Shown: positions 7,285 through 16,317 of the stretch, piece after piece
Position numbering within the stretch: the first letter of the stretch is position 1
Layout: every line of letters starts with the position of its first letter
Origin: Streptomyces decoyicus
GTDB lineage: Bacteria > Actinomycetota > Actinomycetes > Streptomycetales > Streptomycetaceae
Direction: 5' to 3'
Assembly (NCBI RefSeq): GCF_019880305.1
Contig: NZ_CP082301.1
Span: 7,998,001 to 8,062,000 of the forward strand
DNA: 64,000 nucleotides
Position numbers and translations under genes: made by a program
The notes under the pieces: generated by a model
Told to the model about the DNA's origin: nothing
What the model saw: only the letters and a program-made list of their open reading frames with translations
Database searches by the model: none

Positions 7285-8856
7285 TCATCGCGAGTTTTCC
7301 GAACCACGCTTGCGTAGCGCCCCGAAGAACTCCCCTACCCCCAGCGGCAAACGATAGCGCCAGACGGCGGCGCCGAAAGCCCCAATGGACAAAACAATTC
7401 CCAAGAACGCACCAGGAGCGTTGTCCCCGAGAAATGTCCGCATGGCGAACACCGGGAGCGCCACCGCCACGACGCCGACCAGCGCGGCGTACGCATAACC
7501 GCGGTCGACGGTGCCGAAGCCCAGCCGGTAGCGGGCCAGCAGCGCCGAGGCGCCGTTGTCCACCACGATCGCCAGGCCCCAGGAAACGGCGGCCCCCAGC
7601 ACCCCGTACCGCGGCACCAGCCATACCGCGCTGGCGAGTTGGACCACGAACGCGGCGCCGGCGACAGTCAGATTCCAGACACTCCGTCCCGCCATGAGGA
7701 TGACCGTCTGCGCGTTGCCCACACCGACGTTGACCAGGCAGGCCGCCGCCAGCACCACCAGGCCCGGCGCACCTCCGGAGAAGCCGGCCCCGAAGAGCGA
7801 CAGCACGGTGCGTGGGTAGGCGGCGAGGACCAGGAACACCGGCCAGGAGAAGAGCGCGATCCAGCGTGTCGACAGCCGGTGCAGATGATGGGCCCCGGGC
7901 GCGTCGCCGCCCGCGAGAAGACGGCTGATCTGGGGCGCGACCGCCAGCCGGATCGCCAGTTGGAGCAGACTCCCCGCGGTGACCAGACGGCCGATCGCCG
8001 TGTAGACACCGGCCTCGGTGGCGGTGCCCAGCACCGAGAGCAGGATCACACCGATCCACACCGCGGTGATGTCGAAGACCGAGGAGACCGCCCGCGGACC
8101 GGCGAAGGCCCAGAACTCCCGTGCCTGCGGCGGCGGCCGGCCGGTGCCCGGGTGCGTACGGCAGGACCTGCGCAGCGATATGCCCGCGGCCACCGCCCCC
8201 AGTACCCCCGGCACGAGCCAGGCCGCGGAGAGCGCGGCCACGCTCGGCGCGAGCAGCACCAGCGGCACGGCGAGCAGTACGCGCAGCGCCGGTTTGCCGA
8301 TCTGCTCCACGCCCACGAAGGGCACCACCGACCCGAACCCCCGGGTGGCTCCGAGCAGCACCAGCGCCACCGTCGTCACCGGCAGGAACACCGCGAACAG
8401 CCGCATCAGCGCGGCGGCTTGGCCCGGCTCCAGATCGGGCAGCAGCAGACCGGCGAGCCCGGGGGAGAACAGCAGCACCGCCGCCCCGGCGGCGCTCGCC
8501 AGCAGCGTCGGCAGCACGGAGATCCGCAACAGCCCCGGTGCACCGGCGCCGCCGCTGAGTTCGAGGTCCCGGGAGACGAAGCGGACCAGGGCGGTATCGG
8601 CCCCCAGCTTCAGCGCATTGCTCAGGATGGTGAAGGCCGCGACACCGGTGAAGACCGCACCGGCCCCGCGGGCCCCGAGCCCGTGGGTGACGACCGCGAC
8701 GAGGACGAACCCGAACACCGCGTTCGCGGCCGAGCCCGCCAGGCCGAAGAGACTGCCGCGTGCGGTCGTGCCGACCCCGCGCCCGGCGGCCGCGGCCGCT
8801 CCCGTTGCCGTCGGCGCGGGCCGGTCGCCGGGGCCGGCCGGGCGGATGGCCGTCAC
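7285..8856 (-). CDS. Wzx-type polysaccharide flippase (MOP superfamily)
   Basis: 523 residues with about 14 hydrophobic segments, beginning with the GTTARGSLFGLAGSAANAVF region typical of MOP/oligosaccharide flippases. The GTG start at 8856 overlaps the stop of the Wzc-like gene by 4 nt (GTGA), so the two are translationally coupled. Function by family: moving undecaprenyl-linked repeat units across the cytoplasmic membrane. Its neighbours (Wzy-like polymerase, Wzc-like protein, initiating transferase) make a complete Wzx/Wzy-type pathway. Confidence 0.83.
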   Translation of the reverse strand: MTAIRPAGPGDRPAPTATGAAAAAGRGVGTTARGSLFGLAGSAANAVFGFVLVAVVTHGLGARGAGAVFTGVAAFTILSNALKLGADTALVRFVSRDLELSGGAGAPGLLRISVLPTLLASAAGAAVLLFSPGLAGLLLPDLEPGQAAALMRLFAVFLPVTTVALVLLGATRGFGSVVPFVGVEQIGKPALRVLLAVPLVLLAPSVAALSAAWLVPGVLGAVAAGISLRRSCRTHPGTGRPPPQAREFWAFAGPRAVSSVFDITAVWIGVILLSVLGTATEAGVYTAIGRLVTAGSLLQLAIRLAVAPQISRLLAGGDAPGAHHLHRLSTRWIALFSWPVFLVLAAYPRTVLSLFGAGFSGGAPGLVVLAAACLVNVGVGNAQTVILMAGRSVWNLTVAGAAFVVQLASAVWLVPRYGVLGAAVSWGLAIVVDNGASALLARYRLGFGTVDRGYAYAALVGVVAVALPVFAMRTFLGDNAPGAFLGIVLSIGAFGAAVWRYRLPLGVGEFFGALRKRGSENSR

Positions 8857-10535
8857 CTGCGCAGCGAGGTGGTGTCGACGTCGAGGGACGTTCCGGCCGG
8901 CGCCGCGGGACCGGACCCGGGCGGGACCGGGCCGGGCAGCTGAGGCGGTGCCACCACGGCGGCGTGCGGGCGGCTCCGGCCGCGCTTGCGGCGGGTCGGT
9001 CCGCCGTCCGACAGCCGGCGCAGCGACGGCCCGCGGCTGCCCTTGTCCAGGACGGCGCCCAGGATGTGCCCGCCGGCCCCGGTGATCAGCTCCCACACCC
9101 GGTCCAGATCGTCCCGGCGGACCTCGGTCAGATCGCAGACCACCACGACGCCCGCCGCCTGCTTGGCGACGGCCAGCCCGTCCGCATGCGACAGCAGCGG
9201 CCCGGTGACCACCACGACGTTCTCGTTGGGTCCCGACGGCTCGTTCAGCAGCCGGGCGAACTGCGGTGAGGACAGGGCGCGTCCGGGGTTGGGCACCTCG
9301 CGGCCGGGCAGCAGATCGAAGCGCCCGTCGACGCCCGCGTCCACGGCGAGCCGCTCCCCGTCCGCCCAGCTGCCCGGCACCGGTCGGCCGTGACCGGGGT
9401 GCAGCGGGAGCCGCTGGGCCAGTCGGGGAGTACGCAGATCGGCCTCGACCAGCAGGATGTCGTTGCCGATCTCGGCGAACGCACCGGCCAGGTTGACCGC
9501 GACCGAGACGGCATCCGCGTTCTCCCGGGGGGCGACGATCAGCAGGCTGCCCCGCCCGGCGAACCGCTGGTCGTGCACCAGCCGGAAGGCGATCGTGCGG
9601 TAGGCCTCCGCACGGTTGCCGCGGCCGCTCCGGCCGACCTCCAGCAGTTCCGTACTGTCCTGCCGGCGCGGCAGAATGCCCAGCACCGGTGCCCGCAGGT
9701 TGTCCTGCACATCCGCCACCGACCGGACCCGCGGTTCCAGCACCGAGCGGACCCAGGCCGCCAGAATGCCCAGGACGAGACCGATCACGGCCCCGGTGAG
9801 CAGCAGCATGACGAGACCGGGGCTGGACGGGAAGGCCGGGGGATCGCCCTTGCGGACGATGTCGCCCGGTGTGGTGTCGAGGGACTTGAGGCTGGATATC
9901 CGGCCCTGGAGATCCGCTATCTCCGACACCAGATTGCTGCGCTCGGACTCGTCGGTGGCCCGCCCCGCCCCGCCGCTCGCGCCCGCGATCCGCCGGTCCA
10001 GCACCTTGCGCTGTTCCTGAAGGGGCTTCAGTTCCGTGCCGAGCTTGCTGACGGTCTTGTCGATCCGCTGGGTCGCGGCGTCCTGCCGGTAGTCGAGGTA
10101 TGCATGCACAAAGGCGTTGACGAGCGCGGACGCCCGGTCCGCGGAGTCCGCGCTGTACTCGAACATCAGGGTCTGGGTCTCGGGTGGATTGCTCACCCGC
10201 AGATCGCGCTGGAGCCCGGCCGGATCGGTGCGGATCCCCAGGGATTTCGCCGCGGCGGTCGCGACCGAGGCGCTCTGCGCGATCTGCCGCTCGGTGCCCA
10301 TGCTGATCTGCTTGTCCGCCGAGACACCGCCGGCCTCGAAGGGCGCCGTACTGATCGCATGCACCACCACCTCACCGGTCGCCGTGTACGTCGAGCCGCC
10401 CAGCACGGACACGGCGGCGCCGCCGAGCATGCCCAGCACCAGCCCGAGCACCAGCAAAGCGCGATAGCGGAAGAGCTGGCGCAGCTGGTCGCGGATCTGG
10501 TCCGGCTCCTCCGCGGGCTCGTCGAAGACGCTCAC
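8853..10535 (-). CDS. Wzc/Wzz-like polysaccharide co-polymerase with degenerate P-loop
   Basis: 560 residues. A Wzz-type N-terminal part is framed by membrane segments at about residues 27-45 and 240-261, with a coiled-coil-like stretch around 160-220. A cytoplasmic BY-kinase-like domain follows. Its beta-strand and helix pattern are kept, but the Walker A position reads APRENADAVS (about 335-344), without the Gly-Lys-Ser/Thr needed for ATP. Walker A' LLVEADLRTP is kept. The tail is Pro/Ala-rich without a Tyr cluster. It probably controls chain length or assembly without kinase activity. It is coupled by 4-nt overlaps with the Wzy-like gene upstream and the Wzx-like gene downstream. Confidence 0.8.
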   Translation of the reverse strand: MSVFDEPAEEPDQIRDQLRQLFRYRALLVLGLVLGMLGGAAVSVLGGSTYTATGEVVVHAISTAPFEAGGVSADKQISMGTERQIAQSASVATAAAKSLGIRTDPAGLQRDLRVSNPPETQTLMFEYSADSADRASALVNAFVHAYLDYRQDAATQRIDKTVSKLGTELKPLQEQRKVLDRRIAGASGGAGRATDESERSNLVSEIADLQGRISSLKSLDTTPGDIVRKGDPPAFPSSPGLVMLLLTGAVIGLVLGILAAWVRSVLEPRVRSVADVQDNLRAPVLGILPRRQDSTELLEVGRSGRGNRAEAYRTIAFRLVHDQRFAGRGSLLIVAPRENADAVSVAVNLAGAFAEIGNDILLVEADLRTPRLAQRLPLHPGHGRPVPGSWADGERLAVDAGVDGRFDLLPGREVPNPGRALSSPQFARLLNEPSGPNENVVVVTGPLLSHADGLAVAKQAAGVVVVCDLTEVRRDDLDRVWELITGAGGHILGAVLDKGSRGPSLRRLSDGGPTRRKRGRSRPHAAVVAPPQLPGPVPPGSGPAAPAGTSLDVDTTSLRR

Positions 10536-12037
10536 GTACGTGCTCCTCCTGTGGGTAGAGACAAGGCGTCGCGCTGCGCCCGGGGCGCCGGTGCGGTCGC
10601 GGGCTGCGCCGCGGACGACGGCAGGGCCCGGCGTCCCGCCTTACGGGTGATCAGTAGCGGGATGCACACCAGCAGCGCCAGCGGGCCCACGATGGCCATG
10701 AGACTGCCGCGCAGCAACACCAGCTGGTAGAAGCCGAACGCCGGTACCAGCAGCGCCGCGAGGGTGCCCCGGCGCCGCCGCAGCCGGTGCCGGAGGTGGT
10801 CGATGCGCCGTCCCACCGCGCCGATCAGGCCGAACACCGCGATGACGGACGGGAAGCCGGCCCACATATAGGTCTCGACCCACAGCGGCGCGGACAGATT
10901 GGTGAAGGTGTAGCCCGCGTGCCGGGCGAGGAGGATCCCCGCGTCGTCGGGCTTGCCGGGCCATGCGGCGCGCGGCACGAAGAACAGTGGAGGCCCCAGT
11001 GCGGCCGTCGGGGTGAAGCCGTGGGTACGGGCGTAGTCCACGCCCGTCTGGATCTGCTGGAACGCGTCATAGTCGCCGTTGGAGGTGAACTGCTCGGCGA
11101 GCGAGACGACATGGACGGGTTCGCGTTTGTCGTAGCGGAAGTAGTCGCTGTACGGGAAGACCACCAGCACGACGGCCGCCACGCCCGCCGCACCGAAGCG
11201 GAAGGCCCGCGGCCCGCGCAGCCAGGACGCGCTGAAGACCAGCGCCAGCAGAACCGTTCCGGCCCAGAAGCGCGGCTGGCTGATGGGGTTGTTGACCACG
11301 ACGTTCACCGCGATCATCAGCGGCAGCAGCAGCCACCGTAACCCGCGCAGGGTCCGGTCGCCCTTGGTGAACCGCGGCACATGCAGCAGCGCCACCAGCG
11401 CCCAGAACGCCGGTACCGAAAGCGCCCAGGCCGCCATCGCCCGGTCCGCCGACCCGGCCGGTGCCGCCTGCGCCGCGGCCTCGTTGGCGGCCTGCCGGCT
11501 GAGGAAGAACGCCGACAGCCCGCCCTGACCGGGAATCAGCACGACCGCCAGCAGCAGCGCCAGCCCGCACAACAGCAGCACCCGCCCCGGCGACAGCCGC
11601 CGGGCCAGGACCGGTTCGAGGAACGTGGACGTACGCGCCGACCGCCACGACGCGAGCGCCGAGCCCGCGCTGTAGGCCAGGAGTCCGGTCTCCACCACGG
11701 CCGTGGTCACGAACGCGGTGTTCGCGTCGACGACGAACCCCCGCGGATAGGCGTCCGTCGCGAGCATGGCCAGCGGCGCCAGCCCCAGCCAGACGTACGA
11801 GAAGAGCCAGAAGCCGAAGGCGATCACCCGGGCCCGGACATCTGTCAGCACCCGGGCCAGCGCCGCACCGGTGTGCACCACCACCACGCACTGCACGGCG
11901 AGCGCGGCACCGAAGCGGGCGTCCAGCGACTGAAGGATCAGTACCGGCAGCAGTACCACCAGCAGCAGCGCCCAGCAGCACAGTGCGGCGATTCCGCGTA
12001 CCGGCGTCATGGCACCGGGCCGATTCCCGCGCAGCAT
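10532..12037 (-). CDS. Wzy-like polysaccharide polymerase membrane protein
   Basis: 501 residues from ATG 12037 (GGGGAGGTGG upstream; a second ATG at 12010 has a weaker site). About 12 predicted membrane segments and a large extracytoplasmic loop near residues 310-400 (FPYSDYFRYDKREP to PRAAWPGKPDDAG), the layout of O-antigen polymerases. These polymerise flipped repeat units on the outer membrane face. First gene of the coupled wzy-wzc-wzx-like operon, divergent from a GT4 gene. Sequence conservation in this family is low, so the call rests on topology and neighbours. Confidence 0.7.
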   Translation of the reverse strand: MLRGNRPGAMTPVRGIAALCCWALLLVVLLPVLILQSLDARFGAALAVQCVVVVHTGAALARVLTDVRARVIAFGFWLFSYVWLGLAPLAMLATDAYPRGFVVDANTAFVTTAVVETGLLAYSAGSALASWRSARTSTFLEPVLARRLSPGRVLLLCGLALLLAVVLIPGQGGLSAFFLSRQAANEAAAQAAPAGSADRAMAAWALSVPAFWALVALLHVPRFTKGDRTLRGLRWLLLPLMIAVNVVVNNPISQPRFWAGTVLLALVFSASWLRGPRAFRFGAAGVAAVVLVVFPYSDYFRYDKREPVHVVSLAEQFTSNGDYDAFQQIQTGVDYARTHGFTPTAALGPPLFFVPRAAWPGKPDDAGILLARHAGYTFTNLSAPLWVETYMWAGFPSVIAVFGLIGAVGRRIDHLRHRLRRRRGTLAALLVPAFGFYQLVLLRGSLMAIVGPLALLVCIPLLITRKAGRRALPSSAAQPATAPAPRAQRDALSLPTGGART

Positions 12038-12189
12038 CCGCCCACCTCCCCCCAAGTCCCCACCAGCGAGCACAATGTAAGGGACATCGGGAAACAAGGT
12101 CGCCTTCGGGACACAATCGCAACCCAAATCACAGCCCGCGGGCCCCGGCGGACTCCTACGATGACCGCACATCCAGAGGGGGACCAGTC

Positions 12190-13431
12190 GTGGAAAACTC
12201 GTTCGCGGGCCGGTGTGTGCTCGTGGTCTCGACCAACTACGCACCCGAACACACCGGTATAGGGCCGTACTCGACGCAGATCGCCGAGCACCTGGCCGCA
12301 ACCGGCGCCGACACCCATGTCCTCGCGGGTATGCCGCACTACCCCGCCTGGCGGGTCGCGGAGGGCTATCGCGGCCGCTGGCGGATACGCGAGCGCCGCG
12401 GCGGCGTCACGGTGCACCGCAGGCGCCACACCGTTCCGCCACGTCAGACCGCCCTGCGGCGGGCGCTGTTCGAGGCGAGCGTCCTGGCCCACGGCGCCGT
12501 GGCGCCCCCGCGCATCCGCCCCGACGTGGTGCTCACCCAGATGCCCAGCCTGGCCGGGGGAGTGCTGGGCGGGCGCCTCGCGCGACAGGCCGGGGTGCCG
12601 CATGTCGTGGTCGTCCAGGACCTGATGGGAGCGGCCGCCGAACAGAGCGGCATCCAGGGCGGTGGCCGGGCGGCCGCCCTGGCCGGGGCGGTGGAGGCCA
12701 GGGTCCTGCGCGCGGCGGCCGTCGTCGGGGTGGTGCACGAGTCGTTCGTGGACCGGGTCACGGCGATGGGCGTGCCGCGCGCACGGGTGCATGTGGTGCC
12801 CAACTGGACGCATGTGGAGGGCCCGAGCGGTGACCGGGACCAGACCAGGGCGCGCCTGGGCTGGTCCGAGAAGGACACCGTGCTGCTGCACGCCGGCAAC
12901 ATGGGCCTCAAGCAGGGGCTGGAGGTCCTGGTCGAGGCCGCCAGGCTCGCCGATCAGGAGGCCGCGCCCGTACGGATCGTGCTGATGGGCGACGGCAACC
13001 AGCGCGCGCATCTGCAACGGCTCGCCGAGGGCGTCTCCTCGCTGTCCTTCCTGCCGCCCGCCGACGCCCAGGAGTTCCCCGATGTGCTCGCCGCCGCCGA
13101 TGTGCTCGCGGTGACCCAGAAGGCCTCCGTGCTGGACATGAGCCTGCCGTCCAAGCTGACCTCGTACTTCATGACGGGCCGGCCGGTGATCGCCTCGGTG
13201 GCCGCCGAAGGGGGCACCGCCCAGGAGGTGCTGCGCTCGGGCGCCGGTTCGGTGATCGCACCGGAGGACCCGAAGGCGCTGCTGGCGGAGGTCCGGGCAC
13301 TCGCCGACGACCCCGAGCGGGCGTTGCGGCTGGGAGCACGCGGTCCGCAGTACGTCGAGCAGCGGCTGAGCAGCCGGGCCGGCCTGGAGCGGATCACCGC
13401 TCTGCTGCGGACCGCGAAGGCCGGCCGGTAG
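12190..13431 (+). CDS. GT4-family glycosyltransferase (WcaI-like)
   Basis: 413 residues; GTG start with GAGGGGGA upstream. The N-terminal Rossmann half starts VLVVSTNYAPEHTGIGPYS, and the C-terminal half has the GT4 features LLHAGNMGLKQGLEVLVEA, VLMGDGNQRAHL and LPSKLTSYFMTGRPVIAS. A GT-B fold enzyme of this type transfers a sugar from a nucleotide donor to the lipid-linked repeat unit in the cytoplasm. It is divergent from the polymerase gene, with a 152-nt gap that must hold both promoters, and convergent with the second GT4 gene. Confidence 0.85.
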   Translation: MENSFAGRCVLVVSTNYAPEHTGIGPYSTQIAEHLAATGADTHVLAGMPHYPAWRVAEGYRGRWRIRERRGGVTVHRRRHTVPPRQTALRRALFEASVLAHGAVAPPRIRPDVVLTQMPSLAGGVLGGRLARQAGVPHVVVVQDLMGAAAEQSGIQGGGRAAALAGAVEARVLRAAAVVGVVHESFVDRVTAMGVPRARVHVVPNWTHVEGPSGDRDQTRARLGWSEKDTVLLHAGNMGLKQGLEVLVEAARLADQEAAPVRIVLMGDGNQRAHLQRLAEGVSSLSFLPPADAQEFPDVLAAADVLAVTQKASVLDMSLPSKLTSYFMTGRPVIASVAAEGGTAQEVLRSGAGSVIAPEDPKALLAEVRALADDPERALRLGARGPQYVEQRLSSRAGLERITALLRTAKAGR

Positions 13432-13435
13432 CCGA

Positions 13436-13468
13436 GGGCGGCGGGAGCGGTGTCCGCACCCGCCGCCC
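13436..13468. terminator. Hairpin between the convergent glycosyltransferase genes
   Basis: GGGCGGCGGG and CCCGCCGCCC form a 10-bp stem around a 13-nt loop, between the stop codons at 13431 and 13473. Confidence 0.5.
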
Positions 13469-13472
13469 CGGG

Positions 13473-14597
13473 TCACCCGCCGCCGGGCCGGGCGAGCGAG
13501 GCGTACCACTCCTCCAGCCGGTCGGTCACGGCCGCCAGCGAGAAATCCGCCTCGACGGCCGCACGGCCCGCGCCGGTGAGGCGCTCCCGCAGCGTGCGGT
13601 CCTCCAGGAGCCGCAGCACCGCGTCCGCCAGCTCTTCCGGCGAACCGTCGGTTACCAGAGCGGCCTCGCGCCGCTGGAGAGCCGCGGCGATACCGCAGCT
13701 GTCCGTGCAGACCACCGGCGTGCCCACCGCCAAGGACTCCAGCACGCTCATCGGGAACGGCTCGTCGACGCTGGGCAGGACGTACACCGTCGCCTGCGCG
13801 GTCCGTCGCACCGCGGCGTCGTGATCGAGGGCCCCGCCGTACGTCACCACCTCGCCGAGCCCCTCGTCGGCGATCAGCCGCCGGACCTCCGCGAGCCGCC
13901 CCTCGTCCGAACCGTGCAGGGTGAACGACACCTCGGGCCGCTTGCGGTGCACCAGGGCCGCCATCCGCACAAAGGCCTCGGGACGTTTGCGACTCTGGAG
14001 GCGGGCGAGGAAGAGCACATCCGTCTCGCTCCGCTCGGCGTCGAGGGGCCGGGCACGGACGCCGTTGGGGAGCCGGACCAGGCGTGGCCCGCGCGGCCCC
14101 AGCACCTGCCGCAGCCCGGTCTCCTCCTCGTCGGTGAGCACCAGCGCCACCGCCGCCCGGCGCAGCAGCGGGACATAGACCCGGTCGAAGAGCCGCGCCA
14201 CCGCCGAGCGGCGGGGCTGGACCATGCCGTGCGTCTGCACCAGGAAGGGACGGCGGCGCACCACGGCCACCGCGAGCGCGGCCAGCGAGACCAGATCCCG
14301 CCCGGCGTGCAGATGCAGGACGTCGGCCCGGCCCGCCCGCCGCCAGAGCTCCGGCAGCAGCCCCGGGTGGAACAGGCCGAGAAAGCCCTGCCCCGGCACC
14401 AGGGTGCGGGCCGGGCGGGCACGGAGCGGCACGCCGTCCACGGACCCCGGGGGCGCGCCCCGCCCCCGCCACAGCGAGACCAGCTCCACCTCGTGGCCCC
14501 GCGAGGCCAATTCGCCCAGCTGACCGGTGGCCACGCTCACCGGACCGCCGTACGCCCCGTCATCGCTGACCAGGGTCACGACATGGGTGATCCTCAT
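13473..14597 (-). CDS. GT4-family glycosyltransferase
   Basis: 374 residues from ATG 14597. The acceptor half starts MRITHVVTLVSDDGAYGGP; the donor half has DVLFLARLQSRKRPEAFVRM, FTLHGSDEG, VYVLPSVDEPFPMSVLES and GTPVVCTD, the classical GT4 E-x7-E type region. It should add a sugar to the repeat unit. It overlaps the end of the acyltransferase gene by 4 nt (ATGA) as the last gene of a gmd-acyltransferase-GT operon. Confidence 0.85.
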   Translation of the reverse strand: MRITHVVTLVSDDGAYGGPVSVATGQLGELASRGHEVELVSLWRGRGAPPGSVDGVPLRARPARTLVPGQGFLGLFHPGLLPELWRRAGRADVLHLHAGRDLVSLAALAVAVVRRRPFLVQTHGMVQPRRSAVARLFDRVYVPLLRRAAVALVLTDEEETGLRQVLGPRGPRLVRLPNGVRARPLDAERSETDVLFLARLQSRKRPEAFVRMAALVHRKRPEVSFTLHGSDEGRLAEVRRLIADEGLGEVVTYGGALDHDAAVRRTAQATVYVLPSVDEPFPMSVLESLAVGTPVVCTDSCGIAAALQRREAALVTDGSPEELADAVLRLLEDRTLRERLTGAGRAAVEADFSLAAVTDRLEEWYASLARPGGG

Positions 14598-15130
14598 ACG
14601 GCACCCCCGGTGGTGTGCACGGCCCCCGCCGGCACATCGCGGTGGGCGACCGCACCGGCGCCGACCACCGCGCCCGCCCCGACGGTGACGCCGCGCAGCA
14701 CCATGGCGCGGGCGGCCACCCAGGAGCCCGGCTCCAGCCGGATCGGTGCGTTGTCGAACTCGAAGGTGTGCGAGCGCCGTTGATGGCTTCCGGTGCACAG
14801 CACGGCGCCCTGCGACACACAGACGTCACTGGCGATGCTGATCGGCTCCAGGTTGATCAGCCAGGAGTCCTCCCCGATCCAGACATCGTCGCCGACCGTC
14901 AGTTTCCACGGCCACTGCACCCGCACCCGGTGCCGTATCAGCACCCGTTCGCCGACACGGGCGCCGAAGGCCCGCAGCAGCGGGGGCCGCAGCCGTGGCG
15001 GGAACCACCACTTCAGGAACAGGAGGTTGAGGACGGCGAACCAGGCGGCCTGGGTCAGCAGGCCCCTGCCCTTGTCGTAGCCGGCGCCGGTGAAACCGCG
15101 CAGCCGGCGGGTGGTGGCGACAGGTGTCAT
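14594..15130 (-). CDS. WcaF-like left-handed beta-helix acetyltransferase
   Basis: 178 residues. Hexapeptide-repeat sequence (VWIGEDSWLINLEPISIASDV, VLRGVTVGAGAVVGAGAV) and the catalytic-region GSH in LCTGSHQRRSHTF identify a LbH O-acetyltransferase of the WcaF/colanic-acid type. It would acetylate a sugar of the repeat unit. Start and stop overlap the flanking gmd and GT4 genes by 4 nt each, so all three are co-translated. Confidence 0.85.
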   Translation of the reverse strand: MTPVATTRRLRGFTGAGYDKGRGLLTQAAWFAVLNLLFLKWWFPPRLRPPLLRAFGARVGERVLIRHRVRVQWPWKLTVGDDVWIGEDSWLINLEPISIASDVCVSQGAVLCTGSHQRRSHTFEFDNAPIRLEPGSWVAARAMVLRGVTVGAGAVVGAGAVAHRDVPAGAVHTTGGAV

Positions 15131-16140
15131 CGGTCCACCCGCACCCGGTGGCCGGAGAGTTCGTCCGCCAACTGCCGTACGTCCGACTCGACCATGATCC
15201 GGGCGAGTTCGTCGTACTGCACCTTCGCCGACCAGTCCAGCAGGCGCTTGGCCTTGGATGCGTCACCGATGAGCGCGTCCACTTCGGAGGGGCGCTCGTA
15301 CTTCGGGTCGAAGCGCACATAGCGCTCCCAGTCCAGCCCCACCGTGCGGAAGGCGGCCTCCAGGAAGTCGCGTACGGTCGCGGCCACCCCGGTCGCCACC
15401 ACATAGTCGTCCGGCTCGTCCCGCTGGAGCATCAGCCACATGGCCTCGACGTACTCCGGGGCGTAGCCCCAGTCGCGGACGGCGTCGAGGTTGCCCAGAT
15501 AGAGATGCTCCTGGAGGCCCGCCTGTATGCGGGCCACCGCGCGGGTTATCTTGCGGGTGACGAAGGTTTCGCCGCGCCGCGGGCTCTCGTGGTTGAAGAG
15601 GATGCCGTTCACGCCGAACTGGCCGTACGCCTCGCGGTAGTTGACCGTGGACCAGTACGCCATGACCTTGGCGCAGCCGTACGGGCTGCGCGGGTGGAAG
15701 GGCGTCGCCTCGTTCTGCGGCGGCGGGGTGGCGCCGAACATCTCCGAGGACGAGGCCTGGTAGAGCCTGGTCTGCACCCCGCCGGCCCGGATGGCCTCCA
15801 GCAGCCGTACGGCGCCCAGACCGGTCACATCGCCGGTGTACAGGGGCGCGTCGAAGGAGACCCGGACATGGGACTGGGCCCCGAGGTTGTAGACCTCGTC
15901 GGGCTGCACATCACGCAGCAGGTTCACCAGCGCGACCCCGTCCGACAGGTCGACGTGGTGCAGCAGCAGCCGCCGGTCCGGGGTGTGCGGGTCCTGGTAG
16001 ATGTGGTCGATGCGCTCGGTGTTGAAGCTCGACGAGCGTCTCATCAGCCCGTGCACTTCATAGCCCTTACTCAGCAGCAATTCGGCGAGATATGAACCGT
16101 CTTGGCCGGTGATTCCGGTGATGACCGCGGTTTTCGGCAT
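15127..16140 (-). CDS. gmd: GDP-mannose 4,6-dehydratase
   Basis: 337 residues from ATG 16140 (GGGGGGAAG upstream). The NADP-binding GITGQDGSYLAELLLSKGY, the active-site SSSEMFG and SPYGCAK (Tyr-x3-Lys) and the RRGETFVTRKI region are diagnostic. It converts GDP-D-mannose to GDP-4-keto-6-deoxy-D-mannose, the first step to GDP-L-fucose or a related deoxysugar. First gene of the coupled operon leading to the acyltransferase and GT4, and divergent from fcl, whose product uses its product. Confidence 0.95.
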   Translation of the reverse strand: MPKTAVITGITGQDGSYLAELLLSKGYEVHGLMRRSSSFNTERIDHIYQDPHTPDRRLLLHHVDLSDGVALVNLLRDVQPDEVYNLGAQSHVRVSFDAPLYTGDVTGLGAVRLLEAIRAGGVQTRLYQASSSEMFGATPPPQNEATPFHPRSPYGCAKVMAYWSTVNYREAYGQFGVNGILFNHESPRRGETFVTRKITRAVARIQAGLQEHLYLGNLDAVRDWGYAPEYVEAMWLMLQRDEPDDYVVATGVAATVRDFLEAAFRTVGLDWERYVRFDPKYERPSEVDALIGDASKAKRLLDWSAKVQYDELARIMVESDVRQLADELSGHRVRVDR

Positions 16141-16317
16141 GGCTTCCCCCCACGAGAAGTGATGTACATCGGGATGGATCGATGGAATTCCCACGCGCCG
16201 GCGGACCGCGGGGCGTGGACGCTACCTGCTCCGTGGCCGGTGGTCGAGAGCGAAGTGCGGCAGATATTTCCTGAAATAGTCGGTGGACGTATCGGGTTCA
16301 ATGACACAATCCGGCCC

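Noticed and set aside
5634..7697. 687-codon open frame on the plus strand
   Set aside because: Antisense to the secreted propeller protein; no recognisable sequence.
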